Shown piece by piece: positions 17,620-26,689 of a stretch of 64,000 bases of DNA. The position numbers and the translations under genes were made by a program. The notes beneath the pieces were generated by a model. That model did no database searches. It was not told the origin of the DNA and saw only the letters and a program-made list of their open reading frames with translations. This stretch comes from Chthoniobacterales bacterium (GTDB lineage Bacteria > Verrucomicrobiota > Verrucomicrobiia > Chthoniobacterales > Terrimicrobiaceae). Position 1 is the stretch's first letter; each line of letters starts with the position of its first letter. Where the stretch lies: NCBI GenBank assembly GCA_014879575.1, contig JACSRU010000115.1, positions 62,001 through 126,000 of the forward strand, written 5' to 3'.

Positions 17620-18714
17620 ATGCGCTGGTCATATAAAGTCGCCCGGGTGGCGGGCATTGATGTGAAAATTCACGTCACATTCCTGCTGATTCTGGCCTAT
17701 TTCGGAGCCATTTACTGGCAACAAGGCGGCTTGGCCGGCGCGGTGACGGGCATGGGATTCACGCTTCTTCTGTTTTTGTGCGTGCTTCTCCATGAGTTCG
17801 GGCATGCCTTTGCCGCGAGGGCCTATGGGATTCGCACGCCGGACATCACGCTCCTGCCGATCGGCGGGGTCGCGCGGTTGGAGCGCATGCCGGACAAACC
17901 GGTGCAGGAACTCGTGGTCGCCATCGCCGGGCCGGCGGTAAATGTCCTCATCGCCGCCGGGCTTCTGATTTTTCTCGCGGCGAGCCTCCGGATGTCGGAC
18001 TTCACGGAAATCGAGCAGGCCGGGGGTGGGATCCTGGAGAATCTTCTGGCGGTCAATGTCATTCTCGTTGCCTTCAATGCGATTCCCGCATTCCCGATGG
18101 ATGGCGGACGCGTCGTGCGGGCGCTCCTCGCGATGGTCATGGATCACATCAAAGCCACGACCATTGCCGCGCGGATCGGCCAGGGGGTGGCGGTCCTCTT
18201 CGCGCTTGCGAGTCTGGGCGGACCCCTGCTTCAGAGCCTCGCGCCGGGCCTCATGCGCGGCACCTTTTTGGAGTCCTTCTCCGGGAATCCCATGCTCCTC
18301 TTCATCGCGCTCTTTGTGTTTTCCGGCGCCGGACAGGAACTGGCGTATGCGCGCGCCCGTTCCGTCGTCGGCAGGCGCACGGTTTCGGATGTCATGCATT
18401 CCGGGTTTGCCTCGATTCCAACCGGCACGCCGGTTGCCCATGCGCTGGCGTTTGCCAAAGCCGGTGCCCAATGGGCGTTCCCTGTGGTGGATCCCCATCT
18501 TCGGGCTGTCGGGCTCGTCGGTCTCCCGGCCCTCGAAAAGGCCGTGGCCGGGGGCTTCGGCGACCAGTTGGTGGATGACCTGGCCCTTCCGGCGGCAAGA
18601 ATCCAGGGCGCCACGCCGCTCACGGAGGTCCTGGGTGCCATCGCCCCGCGCGTTCCTGTCATTGTCGAAAATTCCTCGGGGCAAATCGTGGGCCTCCTGG
18701 CGGTTTCCGAATAG
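17620..18714 (+). CDS. Site-2 protease family metalloprotease (M50) with CBS-like domain
   Basis: A 364-residue membrane zinc protease. The HEFGH motif (zinc ligands His and catalytic Glu) lies near residue 59, and the third ligand motif NAIPAFPMDGGRV near residue 153. Several hydrophobic segments surround them. The C-terminal third (from about residue 255) looks like a CBS-domain pair (VSDVMHSGFASIPTGTPVAHAL), as in the M50B SpoIVFB-like group. The substrate is not known. The gene is divergent from serA (99 bp between starts) and may cut a membrane-bound regulator (inference). Confidence 0.9.
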   Translation: MRWSYKVARVAGIDVKIHVTFLLILAYFGAIYWQQGGLAGAVTGMGFTLLLFLCVLLHEFGHAFAARAYGIRTPDITLLPIGGVARLERMPDKPVQELVVAIAGPAVNVLIAAGLLIFLAASLRMSDFTEIEQAGGGILENLLAVNVILVAFNAIPAFPMDGGRVVRALLAMVMDHIKATTIAARIGQGVAVLFALASLGGPLLQSLAPGLMRGTFLESFSGNPMLLFIALFVFSGAGQELAYARARSVVGRRTVSDVMHSGFASIPTGTPVAHALAFAKAGAQWAFPVVDPHLRAVGLVGLPALEKAVAGGFGDQLVDDLALPAARIQGATPLTEVLGAIAPRVPVIVENSSGQIVGLLAVSE

Positions 18715-18739
18715 GAAAGCGGGTCCGCACGGATTTTTT

Positions 18740-21565
18740 TTAACAGCAATTCCGTCGAAACCATCCAAGGTCGGAGGGTGCCAGATCGCCATGAATCAAC
18801 CGGTATTTCGTCTGTCGGCGGGGAATCCAGGAGATGTTGCCCAAACCGGGAGCGGTACGTTCCACGTTCAGCCGAAGAAGCGCAGAGGGAAATTGGTCAA
18901 GACACTCCAAGGGAATGGTTGCCAAAGCGATCCAACCGTCTGTGCGCCGCAACACCCTTGTTTTCCATCGTCGATCAAGAAGAACCTCTTTGTTGTCAAG
19001 GAACCTGGCGCCGAACCTCCCAATGTAAAAATCCCTTGTGGCCCCGAAGCGGCGGGGCTCGATCGAAATTCGAACAAAGTCCGAATCCGCAAAGTTTTGC
19101 GATTGTTGCTGGGAAATTGCCGACGGAGGGACTTTGCATTTGATCCGAAAGAAGAGATTGCGGCCATCGTGAGCCGACTGCCAGCAAGTTTCCCAGCCTT
19201 CCATGTTTTGACCGCCGTTCGGAGCGAGGTGGCAGACAGCGGGGTCATTCCATTTCCGTTTTCCAGAACCCTGCATTTTCCTTGCGCACTCGTATGTGGT
19301 TTCGCCTGCCCGAGGTTCAAAGGCGGACAAACAACCTTTTTTCATCCGACGTTTCGCCTCGGGGAAATCCTTGCGAAGCAAGCTCTGGAGAAGACGTTTC
19401 CGCCAGCGGAGCTTTGCCGGAAAATACTTGTAGCCTTCCGCCTCGGAATGAAATCCGAGCCGTGAGTCGGCGCGTGAGAGTTTCTCCAGTTTTGTGGAAT
19501 TCTCAATTTCCGCAACGACAAGTGCCTCCAGTTTTGCGAATGACTTTTCCCGCGCTTTCGGCGAGCACCGGGAATAAAGCCGCTCGCGCTCAGCATAAAA
19601 CTTCAGCACATTGACTGCGCTGCGGATTTGAATGTGCATCGCCTGCGCGACCCCAATTTCCCAAACGCGATCTTTTTGCCGACGATATTTATTCAAGAGC
19701 GGCTCAAGGAGAAGGATCCCTGCGCTCCATGTGCGGAGCATTTTCTCACAAAGAGAGATCGCTTCGCCCAGGGTATGTTCAAAGCCGACGCATTCGCCCA
19801 TACGGTCCCCGCTGGGCGGATAGCCGAGGAGCCAACTCGGAGCCATCGGGGTATTGACGGGATTCAGATGCAGAGGCCACACAACGGCGTCATGAACCGG
19901 ACCATACCAGGCGAACGCCAGATTTGCCGGGAAATACCGGTAGGCCTTGCTGAAGAGCCGCCACGCTTCGGCTACGACAGACCCATCTTCCCCCCAACCA
20001 ATCTCTGCCAGCCTTTGGAGAAAAGCCTTCTCGGTTTGCGGAAATGGTGCAAACGAGAGCTCGCCAGCGGCCTTCGTCATCAGGGACGGATAGCTCCCGA
20101 AATACCAGGAGTGCATGGCGCCGCTGACTCCCAACTCGTGCATGGTCCGATACTTCCGGAACAAATTTCCCGGCGCGGGCACGAAGGGAACGGTGGCGAC
20201 TTCGTGCGAGCATCCCACTTGCAGCTTCGCCGACAGGCGTGCGCCTCGCGTTTTCAAAGCCTTCGCGCAATTCGCAAAAATGCAGCTCGGGCCGACATAG
20301 GCGAGCGAGTAATCGCGCACCCGGCGCGTCTTTCCGAGCTGTTCGAGCGTTCCCATGGACTCGAAGTTGTATTGGAAGGTAACGTTCTCCGGAAAATGCG
20401 CGGCGACCTGTCGGATCATTTTCTCCGCCTCGGCGATCCGGCGTTCGGAGCGGTCGGGGATGTAGGGGACATACAGCCACGAAATCAGTTCCGCCTCGGG
20501 ATTCGCGCGATTCATCCCCCGCCGCAGGGGAGAAAGGGTGTCGTGAAATGTCTGCCACGGCTCGCGCTTCGAGCACCGCGGACAGTTGTTTTCGGAGAAA
20601 TCCCAGAGCATCGCCGAGCGGCAATGCGTCGGACGTTCCCCCAGGTTGATGCCCATCAGTCCGCCCAACCCCGGCACCTGGGAAAAGAGGTGATACGCCG
20701 AGGTCTCCAGGTATTCCTGCGCCTCCGGACTGCTTGGACAGAAAAACGTGGTGTCGCCCTGACGATGCCCGCCCAACTCGGGGTGGCGGGCGAGGTCTTC
20801 CTGCGAGTTCAGATATTCCGGAACATTGCCGAACCCCTTCGGTTCGATGCAAAACGCATAAATCCGGATGCCGTGGCGCGCGCATTTCTGCACCACCCGG
20901 CGGAGCTTGGCCAGACGCCGCCCGCTATCCCGACCATGATCCGGGAAAAACCGCGACGGGCACAGGTCGCGGAAGTTGACCGTCAGCCACAGGGCGTTGA
21001 CGCTCTCGTGTGCCAGGCGGTTCAGGTAGGCGTCCGGATAGTAGTCCACGTCATCCGCCAATTCATCGCGCTTCTTCGGCGGGCGATTGATCGGCCCAAA
21101 GAAACAACGCGAGAGCCGCGTGCGGATTTGTGGCTTCCGTGCGGTGACCCCCAGCGGTAAAAACGGACCGCCGGTGCGCAGGATTTCATCCTGCAAAAAG
21201 AATAGACCCCGTCGCACTCCCTCGCTGTCCCCCGCCACAATCGTGCAGCCGTCCCGCCGCACCTCCAGACGGTAGGCCTCGAGGGCTTCCGTTTCTCCAG
21301 GCCTCACATGGATCGAATACTCTCCCTTGCAGGAAATGCGCCCTGCGGTAAAAAACTGCCGGAGATCATCAAAGGCCGTCTCCAACACTCCGCCCGGATC
21401 GGGAAAGGACGACTGCACACACACGCCGCCCCTGAGCGAAACCTCCCCATGACGAAGCGGCTTCCTCTGCCACCGCAGCGATTCCCACAGCGGTGTCTTC
21501 AAATCCTCAACAAATCGCCACTCCTCCTCCGCAGGCTGGACCGGCTCGGACAAAACAAACCTCAT
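18740..21565 (-). CDS. Large glycoside-hydrolase-like protein with C-terminal CBM9-like domain
   Basis: A 941-residue protein without a clear signal peptide. Residues about 60-130 resemble the N-terminal domain of GH20-type hexosaminidases (YRLEVRRDGCTIVAGDSEGVRRGLFFLQDEI). A large region follows that looks like a TIM barrel (VNALWLTVNFRDL, GLGGLMGINLGERPTHCRS). The last 180 residues resemble a family-9 carbohydrate-binding or related beta-sandwich domain (NDPAVCHLAP, WQSAHDGRNLFFRIKC). The catalytic residues are not identified. It sits 132 bp downstream of a LacI-family gene and its promoter carries a LacI-type operator, so sugar-induced expression is likely. Start ATG 21565 has GGAGG ten bases upstream. 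Confidence 0.7.
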   Translation of the reverse strand: MRFVLSEPVQPAEEEWRFVEDLKTPLWESLRWQRKPLRHGEVSLRGGVCVQSSFPDPGGVLETAFDDLRQFFTAGRISCKGEYSIHVRPGETEALEAYRLEVRRDGCTIVAGDSEGVRRGLFFLQDEILRTGGPFLPLGVTARKPQIRTRLSRCFFGPINRPPKKRDELADDVDYYPDAYLNRLAHESVNALWLTVNFRDLCPSRFFPDHGRDSGRRLAKLRRVVQKCARHGIRIYAFCIEPKGFGNVPEYLNSQEDLARHPELGGHRQGDTTFFCPSSPEAQEYLETSAYHLFSQVPGLGGLMGINLGERPTHCRSAMLWDFSENNCPRCSKREPWQTFHDTLSPLRRGMNRANPEAELISWLYVPYIPDRSERRIAEAEKMIRQVAAHFPENVTFQYNFESMGTLEQLGKTRRVRDYSLAYVGPSCIFANCAKALKTRGARLSAKLQVGCSHEVATVPFVPAPGNLFRKYRTMHELGVSGAMHSWYFGSYPSLMTKAAGELSFAPFPQTEKAFLQRLAEIGWGEDGSVVAEAWRLFSKAYRYFPANLAFAWYGPVHDAVVWPLHLNPVNTPMAPSWLLGYPPSGDRMGECVGFEHTLGEAISLCEKMLRTWSAGILLLEPLLNKYRRQKDRVWEIGVAQAMHIQIRSAVNVLKFYAERERLYSRCSPKAREKSFAKLEALVVAEIENSTKLEKLSRADSRLGFHSEAEGYKYFPAKLRWRKRLLQSLLRKDFPEAKRRMKKGCLSAFEPRAGETTYECARKMQGSGKRKWNDPAVCHLAPNGGQNMEGWETCWQSAHDGRNLFFRIKCKVPPSAISQQQSQNFADSDFVRISIEPRRFGATRDFYIGRFGARFLDNKEVLLDRRWKTRVLRRTDGWIALATIPLECLDQFPSALLRLNVERTAPGLGNISWIPRRQTKYRLIHGDLAPSDLGWFRRNCC

Positions 21566-21593
21566 AAAAACATCGCCTCCAAAATCGCAGCAG

Positions 21594-21621
21594 AGAATAA
21601 GGAGCCCACCGAAAGAGTCAA
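21594..21621 (-). promoter_or_regulatory. Promoter of the glycosidase-like gene
   Basis: On the minus strand, TTGACT (21616-21621) and TATTCT (21594-21599) are separated by 16 bp, matching sigma70 boxes 5 of 6 and 4 of 6. The start codon is about 30 bp downstream of the -10 box. The -35 box is one arm of the operator palindrome described separately. Confidence 0.55.
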
Positions 21622-21634
21622 GCGATTGACTCTT
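21613..21634. promoter_or_regulatory. LacI-family operator palindrome
   Basis: A perfect 22-bp inverted repeat: AAGAGTCAA, then GCGA, then TTGACTCTT. The centre is CpG, and the core TCAAGCGATTGA fits the LacI/GalR/PurR operator plan nAAnCGnTTn. It overlaps the -35 box of the 941-residue enzyme gene and lies 64 bp from the end of the LacI-type regulator gene. Binding there would block RNA polymerase. Confidence 0.7.
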
Positions 21635-21640
21635 GATCCG

Positions 21641-21667
21641 AAAAATCTGTCGGATCGGTTCGATCCG
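21641..21667 (-). terminator. Possible terminator after the LacI-type gene
   Basis: CGGATCG (21651-21657) and CGATCCG (21661-21667) form a 7-bp stem with a 3-base loop, 30 bp past the lacI-type stop codon. On the minus strand it is followed by ACAGATTTTTC, so the T run starts about five bases late. A weak intrinsic terminator or a second regulator site are both possible. Confidence 0.35.
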
Positions 21668-21697
21668 TCGGATTCCGCCGGGCCCTCGTTCCGCGCG

Positions 21698-22795
21698 TCA
21701 CTTTGCGGTGAGAACCGCCGTGGACATCCGGGGGATGAACTCCGGTTGGAAGACATGTTCCGAAGCCGGGTTGTCTCCGGTGGGCTCTGTGACCAGTGCG
21801 ACCAATTTTTCCGCGATTTCCGCCAGGGGCATGGAGACGCAGCTGAGGGGCACGGCACCGTAGCGGGCATAGTAGGTGTTTCCCGAGCACACGACGGACA
21901 GGTTCTCCGGCACGCGCAGTCCCCGGCTTGCGAGGGCAGACATGAGGACGTGGGCATGCGTGTCGTCCGTGGTGATGGCCGCTGTGGGCAGGGGATCGAG
22001 GCGGAGAAACTCCCCGGCCACGCAAAGCCCCCCCGCAAAGGTTTTTTCCGCACCGACGGCCTCCGTCGAAAACGTCTTTGGCAGGCTCACCGGGACCAGC
22101 TCGGCTCCGGGGTGGAGTTGCATGGCCTCCTCAATTCCGCTCCGTGCCTCCCGGCTCAGCCAGGAGCCGCGATGGTAGGGCATCAGGGCAATGCGACGGT
22201 GCCCAAGACCAAGCAAATGCTCCGCCGCCATGCGGGCGCCCTTGCGGACATTCACCGTGACAAATCCCCGGAGGGCTCCTGACGGATTGGGCAGACCCTT
22301 CGGCAGTGGCCCCCAAAAGCTGGTGGGGATGCCGGTGTCGCTGAACAGATCTTCCTGAAATTCCCCCAGCGGATTCATGGGCGGAGAAAACGAAACGATC
22401 CCCTCCGCCCGGTGGGCGGTCATGGTGCGGAACGAAGAGGCCTCGAGCTTTTCGTCCCACTGATGAAACTGCGCCTCCACCCGCAGGGACCGCTTCGCCG
22501 CCTGTTCATACAGCAGATCCAGCATCATGGAGTAAAACGGAATGCCCGAACAGGGCAGAATGACCCCCAAAAGCGCACTGCGTCCTCCCGCCAGTGCCCG
22601 GGCATGCGCGTTGGGCACATAGCGCCGTTTGCTTGCCAGTGCCCGAATCTTCGCCTTCATGCCCGCCGAGACCTTCGGGCTGTCCCGCAACGCCAGCGAG
22701 ATCGTCGAGGTGTCCACCCCGAGTTCCCGGGCAAGATCCGCAAGGGTCCGCCTTCGCGGTGCGGAAGCGGGTTGGTCGCGCGACGACTTCCTCAT
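21698..22795 (-). CDS. LacI-family transcriptional regulator
   Basis: A 365-residue regulator. The N-terminal helix-turn-helix is typical (TLADLARELGVDTSTISLAL, residues about 17-36), with the hinge helix region NAHARALAGG near residues 62-71. A periplasmic-binding-protein-like effector domain follows, with GIPFYSMMLDLLYEQA and AAITTDDTHAHVLMSALASRGLRVPENLSVV. It precedes the glycosidase-like gene on the same strand and likely represses it. The effector is unknown, probably a sugar from the enzyme's substrate. Confidence 0.93.
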   Translation of the reverse strand: MRKSSRDQPASAPRRRTLADLARELGVDTSTISLALRDSPKVSAGMKAKIRALASKRRYVPNAHARALAGGRSALLGVILPCSGIPFYSMMLDLLYEQAAKRSLRVEAQFHQWDEKLEASSFRTMTAHRAEGIVSFSPPMNPLGEFQEDLFSDTGIPTSFWGPLPKGLPNPSGALRGFVTVNVRKGARMAAEHLLGLGHRRIALMPYHRGSWLSREARSGIEEAMQLHPGAELVPVSLPKTFSTEAVGAEKTFAGGLCVAGEFLRLDPLPTAAITTDDTHAHVLMSALASRGLRVPENLSVVCSGNTYYARYGAVPLSCVSMPLAEIAEKLVALVTEPTGDNPASEHVFQPEFIPRMSTAVLTAK

Positions 22796-22805
22796 GCGGC
22801 GAACC

Positions 22806-23477
22806 TTATTGTGGGGTGATCGGCTTTGTGGACTGGAATTTTTCCGACCCTGTCGTGAAGGTTTCGATGCGGTAAGTTTCGCCGGCCTTCATTTCGCGGG
22901 TGGGAATTTTTTCCTGATATTCGATCCGTTCCTTCGGGTTGATGATCACGATCCCCTCCTCGGGCTGGAAGGCCCGGTCGTCGGACCAGCGGTCCACCAC
23001 GATTCCCTTCGAATCGTAGGTCAGAATGTCAATCCTCTGGGTCGTGGGATATTCCAGGCGGGAGAGTTTTTTTGTGTTGTTGCGGATCGAGTAGGTCACA
23101 TTGACCTCCCGGCGGTCTTGGAGGGAGAAGGAGGACGGATCGACCTGCAGATTTTCCGTGGTCGGGGGTGTGCGGATCGGGCCGAGGTTTACGGAAGAAA
23201 ACATGCCGCCGAAAAATTTTTTGATTTGGGTGGCGGCACTTCCCTCGGAGTTCCTGTTCTGGGGATACTCCGCGATCTCATCCTTCGGGTCGCTGCCGGC
23301 ATATTCGATCTGATACGTGGCGGGGGAGACCCCGGGACTCAGAAAAAACGGGCTATTCTCGTCGGGGTTGGCGATGGCAAAGGCGGTTGCCGTGTCCACG
23401 GAGGCGGGCTTGAGCCTCTCCTGAGCCAGGAGGGGAGCCAGTCCGGAAGCCAGGAAAATGAGCAGGACGCGTTTCAT
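22806..23477 (-). CDS. Exported protein with BsuPI-like domain
   Basis: A 223-residue protein starting at ATG 23477 with a signal peptide (MKRVLLIFLASGLAPLLAQ). The frame runs upstream to 23756, but this overlaps the divergent gene and contains a non-exported leader. The C-terminal half (about residues 115-215) resembles the BsuPI intracellular proteinase inhibitor fold: VNVTYSIRNNTKKLSRLEYPTTQ, then VVDRWSDDRAFQPEEGIVIINPKERIEYQEKIPT. Such domains in exported proteins are of unknown role. It ends 10 bp upstream of the LacI-type gene start. Confidence 0.7.
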   Translation of the reverse strand: MKRVLLIFLASGLAPLLAQERLKPASVDTATAFAIANPDENSPFFLSPGVSPATYQIEYAGSDPKDEIAEYPQNRNSEGSAATQIKKFFGGMFSSVNLGPIRTPPTTENLQVDPSSFSLQDRREVNVTYSIRNNTKKLSRLEYPTTQRIDILTYDSKGIVVDRWSDDRAFQPEEGIVIINPKERIEYQEKIPTREMKAGETYRIETFTTGSEKFQSTKPITPQ

Positions 23478-23544
23478 GTCCGCAAGCCCTATCGCACTGT
23501 TGGAACGGTTGCAAATCCATTTGCTTCCCATAACATGGGGGGAC

Positions 23545-24057
23545 ATGCGCATCTTTCTCCGCCTTTTCGCCGTCCTCATCCTGCTTTTCCCCCTTGCCGC
23601 TTTTGCCTGGGGAAAGAAGCCCGCTCCCGTCAGCCTGAGACTTTTCTGCGAGGGGAATGAAAAGGAAGGCGAGTCGTTTGTCACGCCGATCGAACTGACA
23701 AATCCCCCCAAAAAAGTTTTTATGCGCAAGGTGCCGATCGTGACCGAGCGGGACATTCGCGCCTTCTATCCCTTCCCCGGTCGCGACGGGATGATTGGCG
23801 CGTATTTTCTTCTGGATCCGCATGGGGCCGACAAGCTGGAACAATTCACCACGGAGGATCGCGGGAAGCTGGCTGTGGTCGTGGTGAACGGCCGGGTGGC
23901 GGCCGCCTTGCAGGTTGAGCAGCGAGTTCAGGACGGCATTCTCTATGTGCCGGGGGGGCTCCTCCCCAACGAAATCGAGATGTTGGAAGCAAAATATCCC
24001 GTCATTGGTCGGGAGAAGGAATTCGGGAAGAAGCCGCCCAAGGAGAAAAAGAAATGA
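23545..24057 (+). CDS. Exported protein with SecD P1-head-like domain
   Basis: A 170-residue protein. ATG 23545 is preceded by a G-rich Shine-Dalgarno (GGGGGGAC) and starts a signal peptide ending AAFAWG. The mature part matches the plan of the SecDF P1 head domain: GAYFLLDPHGADKLEQFTTE, then GKLAVVVVNGRVAAALQVEQ, then a GG-LPNEIEML end. It has no membrane channel, so it is a free-standing periplasmic version and not a SecD. It overlaps the M23 peptidase gene by 4 bp. Function unknown. Confidence 0.7.
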   Translation: MRIFLRLFAVLILLFPLAAFAWGKKPAPVSLRLFCEGNEKEGESFVTPIELTNPPKKVFMRKVPIVTERDIRAFYPFPGRDGMIGAYFLLDPHGADKLEQFTTEDRGKLAVVVVNGRVAAALQVEQRVQDGILYVPGGLLPNEIEMLEAKYPVIGREKEFGKKPPKEKKK

Positions 24058-25127
24058 TCCCGCGTCTGCTTGCGGCACTCGTCACCCTGTCCGGTGCCGA
24101 GGCCGCGCTTTTCGACTTCCCCACACAAAACCGCGCGCTGCTCGAAGGCCGCCCGCAGGATTTCTACATGTATGTGGAAAGAAATTTTGAGGGGAATGTC
24201 AGCCATCCGTGGGAGGGCGGGCAATTCGGTTTCGTCCGGGGGCCGCAACGGACGACCCAGGGCGTAATCTATACCTCGCTGCACGAGGGGGTTGACATTC
24301 TGCCCCTTCGGCGTGATGCCGCCGGGACGCCGTTGGATGATGTGCTGGCCTCTGCGGATGGCCGGGTCGTTCACGTGAGCCCGGAGCCGCGCGCCTCGAA
24401 CTACGGCCGGTATATTGTCATGGAACATCTCATCGAAGGCTCGCCGATTTACACGCTTTACGCGCATCTGGCTTCCGCCGCGGTTGTCCCCGGCCAGATG
24501 GTCCGGCAGGGGGATGTCATCGGACGCCTGGGATTTTCCGGAGCGGGCATTGACCGGGAGCGATCCCACGTGCATTTCGAGATCGCCCTCCTTCTCAGCG
24601 AGAATTTTGAAGCCTGGTTCGGGGCGCGTTCGGCGGGGGATCCGAACCGGCACGGACTCTTCAACGGCATGAATCTCTGTGGAACCAATCCCTCCGACAT
24701 CCTTGTCGCCGCTGCACGGGATCCCGGATTTCAACTTACGAGATTCCTCGGCGGCCTGGAGCCGGTCTTCAAACTTACGATCCCGAGTTCCCCGGATCTG
24801 TCCCTTCTGCGGAGATATCCCTGGCTGGTGGCGGGAGAAATCGCCAACCCGGACGCGTGGACAATCGCGTTTACAGGCACAGGGTTTCCGATTCGCGCGG
24901 TGGCCTCCCCAGGCCCGGTGAGCGAGCCGAAAGTTGTCTGGGCCAGGGAAACGCCCGGGACCACCTACTCGCAGGCCACTCGCGGGCTGGTGGGCGGCCC
25001 GGCCGGACAGCCGAGGCTCACGGAATCCGGGCACCGATTTGTCAGTCTCCTCCTTGCTCCCCCCGGTGCCCCGGAGGTCCCGGATGCCAGGAAAGTGCCT
25101 GTCCCAAAGAAGCCTCGGGGCCGATGA
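24054..25127 (+). CDS. M23-family (LytM-like) metallopeptidase, exported
   Basis: A 357-residue protein with a short N-terminal signal (MIPRLLAALVTLSGAEA). Zinc-binding motifs are HEGVD (His and Asp ligands, about residue 77), then YTLYAHL and SHVHFEI (catalytic and third-ligand His). The catalytic domain occupies about residues 70-185; the C-terminal half is unassigned. The family cuts peptidoglycan cross-bridges or binds them. It overlaps the preceding P1-head-like gene by 4 bp, so the two are co-translated and likely act together at the cell wall. Confidence 0.88.
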   Translation: MIPRLLAALVTLSGAEAALFDFPTQNRALLEGRPQDFYMYVERNFEGNVSHPWEGGQFGFVRGPQRTTQGVIYTSLHEGVDILPLRRDAAGTPLDDVLASADGRVVHVSPEPRASNYGRYIVMEHLIEGSPIYTLYAHLASAAVVPGQMVRQGDVIGRLGFSGAGIDRERSHVHFEIALLLSENFEAWFGARSAGDPNRHGLFNGMNLCGTNPSDILVAAARDPGFQLTRFLGGLEPVFKLTIPSSPDLSLLRRYPWLVAGEIANPDAWTIAFTGTGFPIRAVASPGPVSEPKVVWARETPGTTYSQATRGLVGGPAGQPRLTESGHRFVSLLLAPPGAPEVPDARKVPVPKKPRGR

Positions 25128-25207
25128 CCGGGAAACCCCCCCCCAGAGAAAATTGAGTCCGCAGTTGTCAGGCGCGGAGAACCTTGTTACCAAATTTCCC
25201 AACCTGT

Positions 25208-25738
25208 ATGGCTCTTGCTGTCGAACGTCCCAAACTCACGCTCTCTGAGCGGCTCTACCTCCCCGCGATTGCGGCCGGGTTGCTGATCACGCTCAAGCAC
25301 CTTGTGAACCGGCTGACCGGACGCACAAAGGTCACGATGCAATACCCCGAGCAGAAGTGGGACGAGAGCCTCCCGGAGTGGTATCGCGGGGCTCCCACAC
25401 TGGTCACTGACGAGTGGGGCCGGGAGCGCTGTGTGGCCTGCCAGCTTTGCGAGTTTATCTGTCCGCCACGGGCCATTACGATCAAGCCGGAGGAAATCCC
25501 GGTTGACGAACGCTGGGGCAAGGTCGAGAAGCGTCCGAAGGAATTTGATATCGACATGATCCGCTGCATCTACTGCGGGCTCTGCCAGGAGGTCTGCCCG
25601 GAACAGGCGATTTTCCTGCGCAAGGACTACTCGATCACCGGCTACTCGCGCGCGGATATGAATCATAACAAGGCAAAACTTTACGAACTGGGGGGGCTGA
25701 TGCCCGGGCTGGTCAACAAGTGGAACGAAAAAAAGTAG
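25208..25738 (+). CDS. nuoI: NADH-quinone oxidoreductase subunit I
   Basis: Ferredoxin-like subunit carrying two 4Fe-4S clusters (N6a/N6b) to the quinone site. The two motifs are CVACQLCEFICPPRAI and CIYCGLCQEVCPEQAI. ATG 25208 (MALAVERPKLT) gives 176 residues. It opens a six-gene run nuoIJKLMN. No nuoA-H genes lie upstream; the preceding gene is the M23 peptidase. Confidence 0.95.
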   Translation: MALAVERPKLTLSERLYLPAIAAGLLITLKHLVNRLTGRTKVTMQYPEQKWDESLPEWYRGAPTLVTDEWGRERCVACQLCEFICPPRAITIKPEEIPVDERWGKVEKRPKEFDIDMIRCIYCGLCQEVCPEQAIFLRKDYSITGYSRADMNHNKAKLYELGGLMPGLVNKWNEKK

Positions 25739-25779
25739 CCGTCTCCGGATCCGCCTGTTAAAAAAACCGCCGATTGATC

Positions 25780-26280
25780 ATGTCGCTCGCACTCTTTTGG
25801 ATATTCGCCATCCTGACACTCCTTTTTGCCGTGGGGGTGGTGGTTTTCCGGAGTCCCGTTTCGAGCGCAATGAGTTTGGTGATGTCCTTTGTGGGGCTGG
25901 CTGCGCTCTTCGTCACGCTGGACGCCTTTTTTATCGCGGTGGTGCAGGTGCTCGTGTATGCCGGCGCCGTGATGGTGCTCTTTCTGTTCATCATCATGCT
26001 TCTGGACCTTCGCACGGAGGAACGGCGTCCGGTCAAGCTGGCGGCGTGGGCCGGTGGGGGGATTGTGCTCGCGGGGTTTCTTGTTGCAATAGCCCGGGTG
26101 ATCTCCTCGCTTCCGGGAGCCACGAACACCAAGCCGGAAATCCTGCCAGGCCTCAACGATGTCGCCCAGGTCGGCGTGGCCCTCTTTCGGAACTTTAATC
26201 TTCCTTTCCAGATTATCGGAGTCCTCCTCCTCGTCGCCACCATCGGAGTGGTTGTGCTCAGCCGGAGGGAACTCAAATGA
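25780..26280 (+). CDS. nuoJ: NADH-quinone oxidoreductase subunit J
   Basis: Membrane subunit J of complex I, 166 residues with about five hydrophobic helices. The conserved stretch [24 protein letters not shown] is present. ATG 25780 was chosen over an upstream in-frame TTG at 25774. It lies 41 bp after nuoI. Confidence 0.93.
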   Translation: MSLALFWIFAILTLLFAVGVVVFRSPVSSAMSLVMSFVGLAALFVTLDAFFIAVVQVLVYAGAVMVLFLFIIMLLDLRTEERRPVKLAAWAGGGIVLAGFLVAIARVISSLPGATNTKPEILPGLNDVAQVGVALFRNFNLPFQIIGVLLLVATIGVVVLSRRELK

Positions 26281-26368
26281 AACCAGGGAGCCCGATGTCA
26301 CGCACGCCGGGAGAGCGGTTTCCCTTCGGATTCCGTCCTTCCTGCCACTCCCTTTTCTAGATCTGGAA

Positions 26369-26689
26369 ATGCCGACACTTGCCCATTACCTCTATGTCAG
26401 CGGTGCCCTGTTCTCGATCGGCCTGCTTGGGGTGCTTTTGCGGCGCAACATCCTCATTATTTTCATGGGGTTGGAGTTGATGCTCAACGCCGCCAACCTT
26501 TCCTTGGTGGCCTTTTCGCGCTTTCATCCGGGTCTTGACGGACTTCCGGGCTACAATGCCCAGGTGCTCGTCTTTTTCATCATTACGGTTGCGGCGGCCG
26601 AGGTGGCGGTCGGGCTGGCAATCATCGTGGCCCTGTTTCGTGCCAAACAAACCGTCCACGTCGAGGATCTCGACACCCTGAAGTTTTGA
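26369..26689 (+). CDS. nuoK: NADH-quinone oxidoreductase subunit K
   Basis: Membrane subunit K, 106 residues and three helices, with the conserved acidic residues of the proton path in [13 protein letters not shown] and in [17 protein letters not shown]. Start ATG 26369 fits the usual length; the longer frame upstream is not NuoK-like. The stop overlaps the nuoL start by one base (TGATG). The 88 bp between nuoJ and nuoK hold no gene. Confidence 0.95.
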   Translation: MPTLAHYLYVSGALFSIGLLGVLLRRNILIIFMGLELMLNAANLSLVAFSRFHPGLDGLPGYNAQVLVFFIITVAAAEVAVGLAIIVALFRAKQTVHVEDLDTLKF

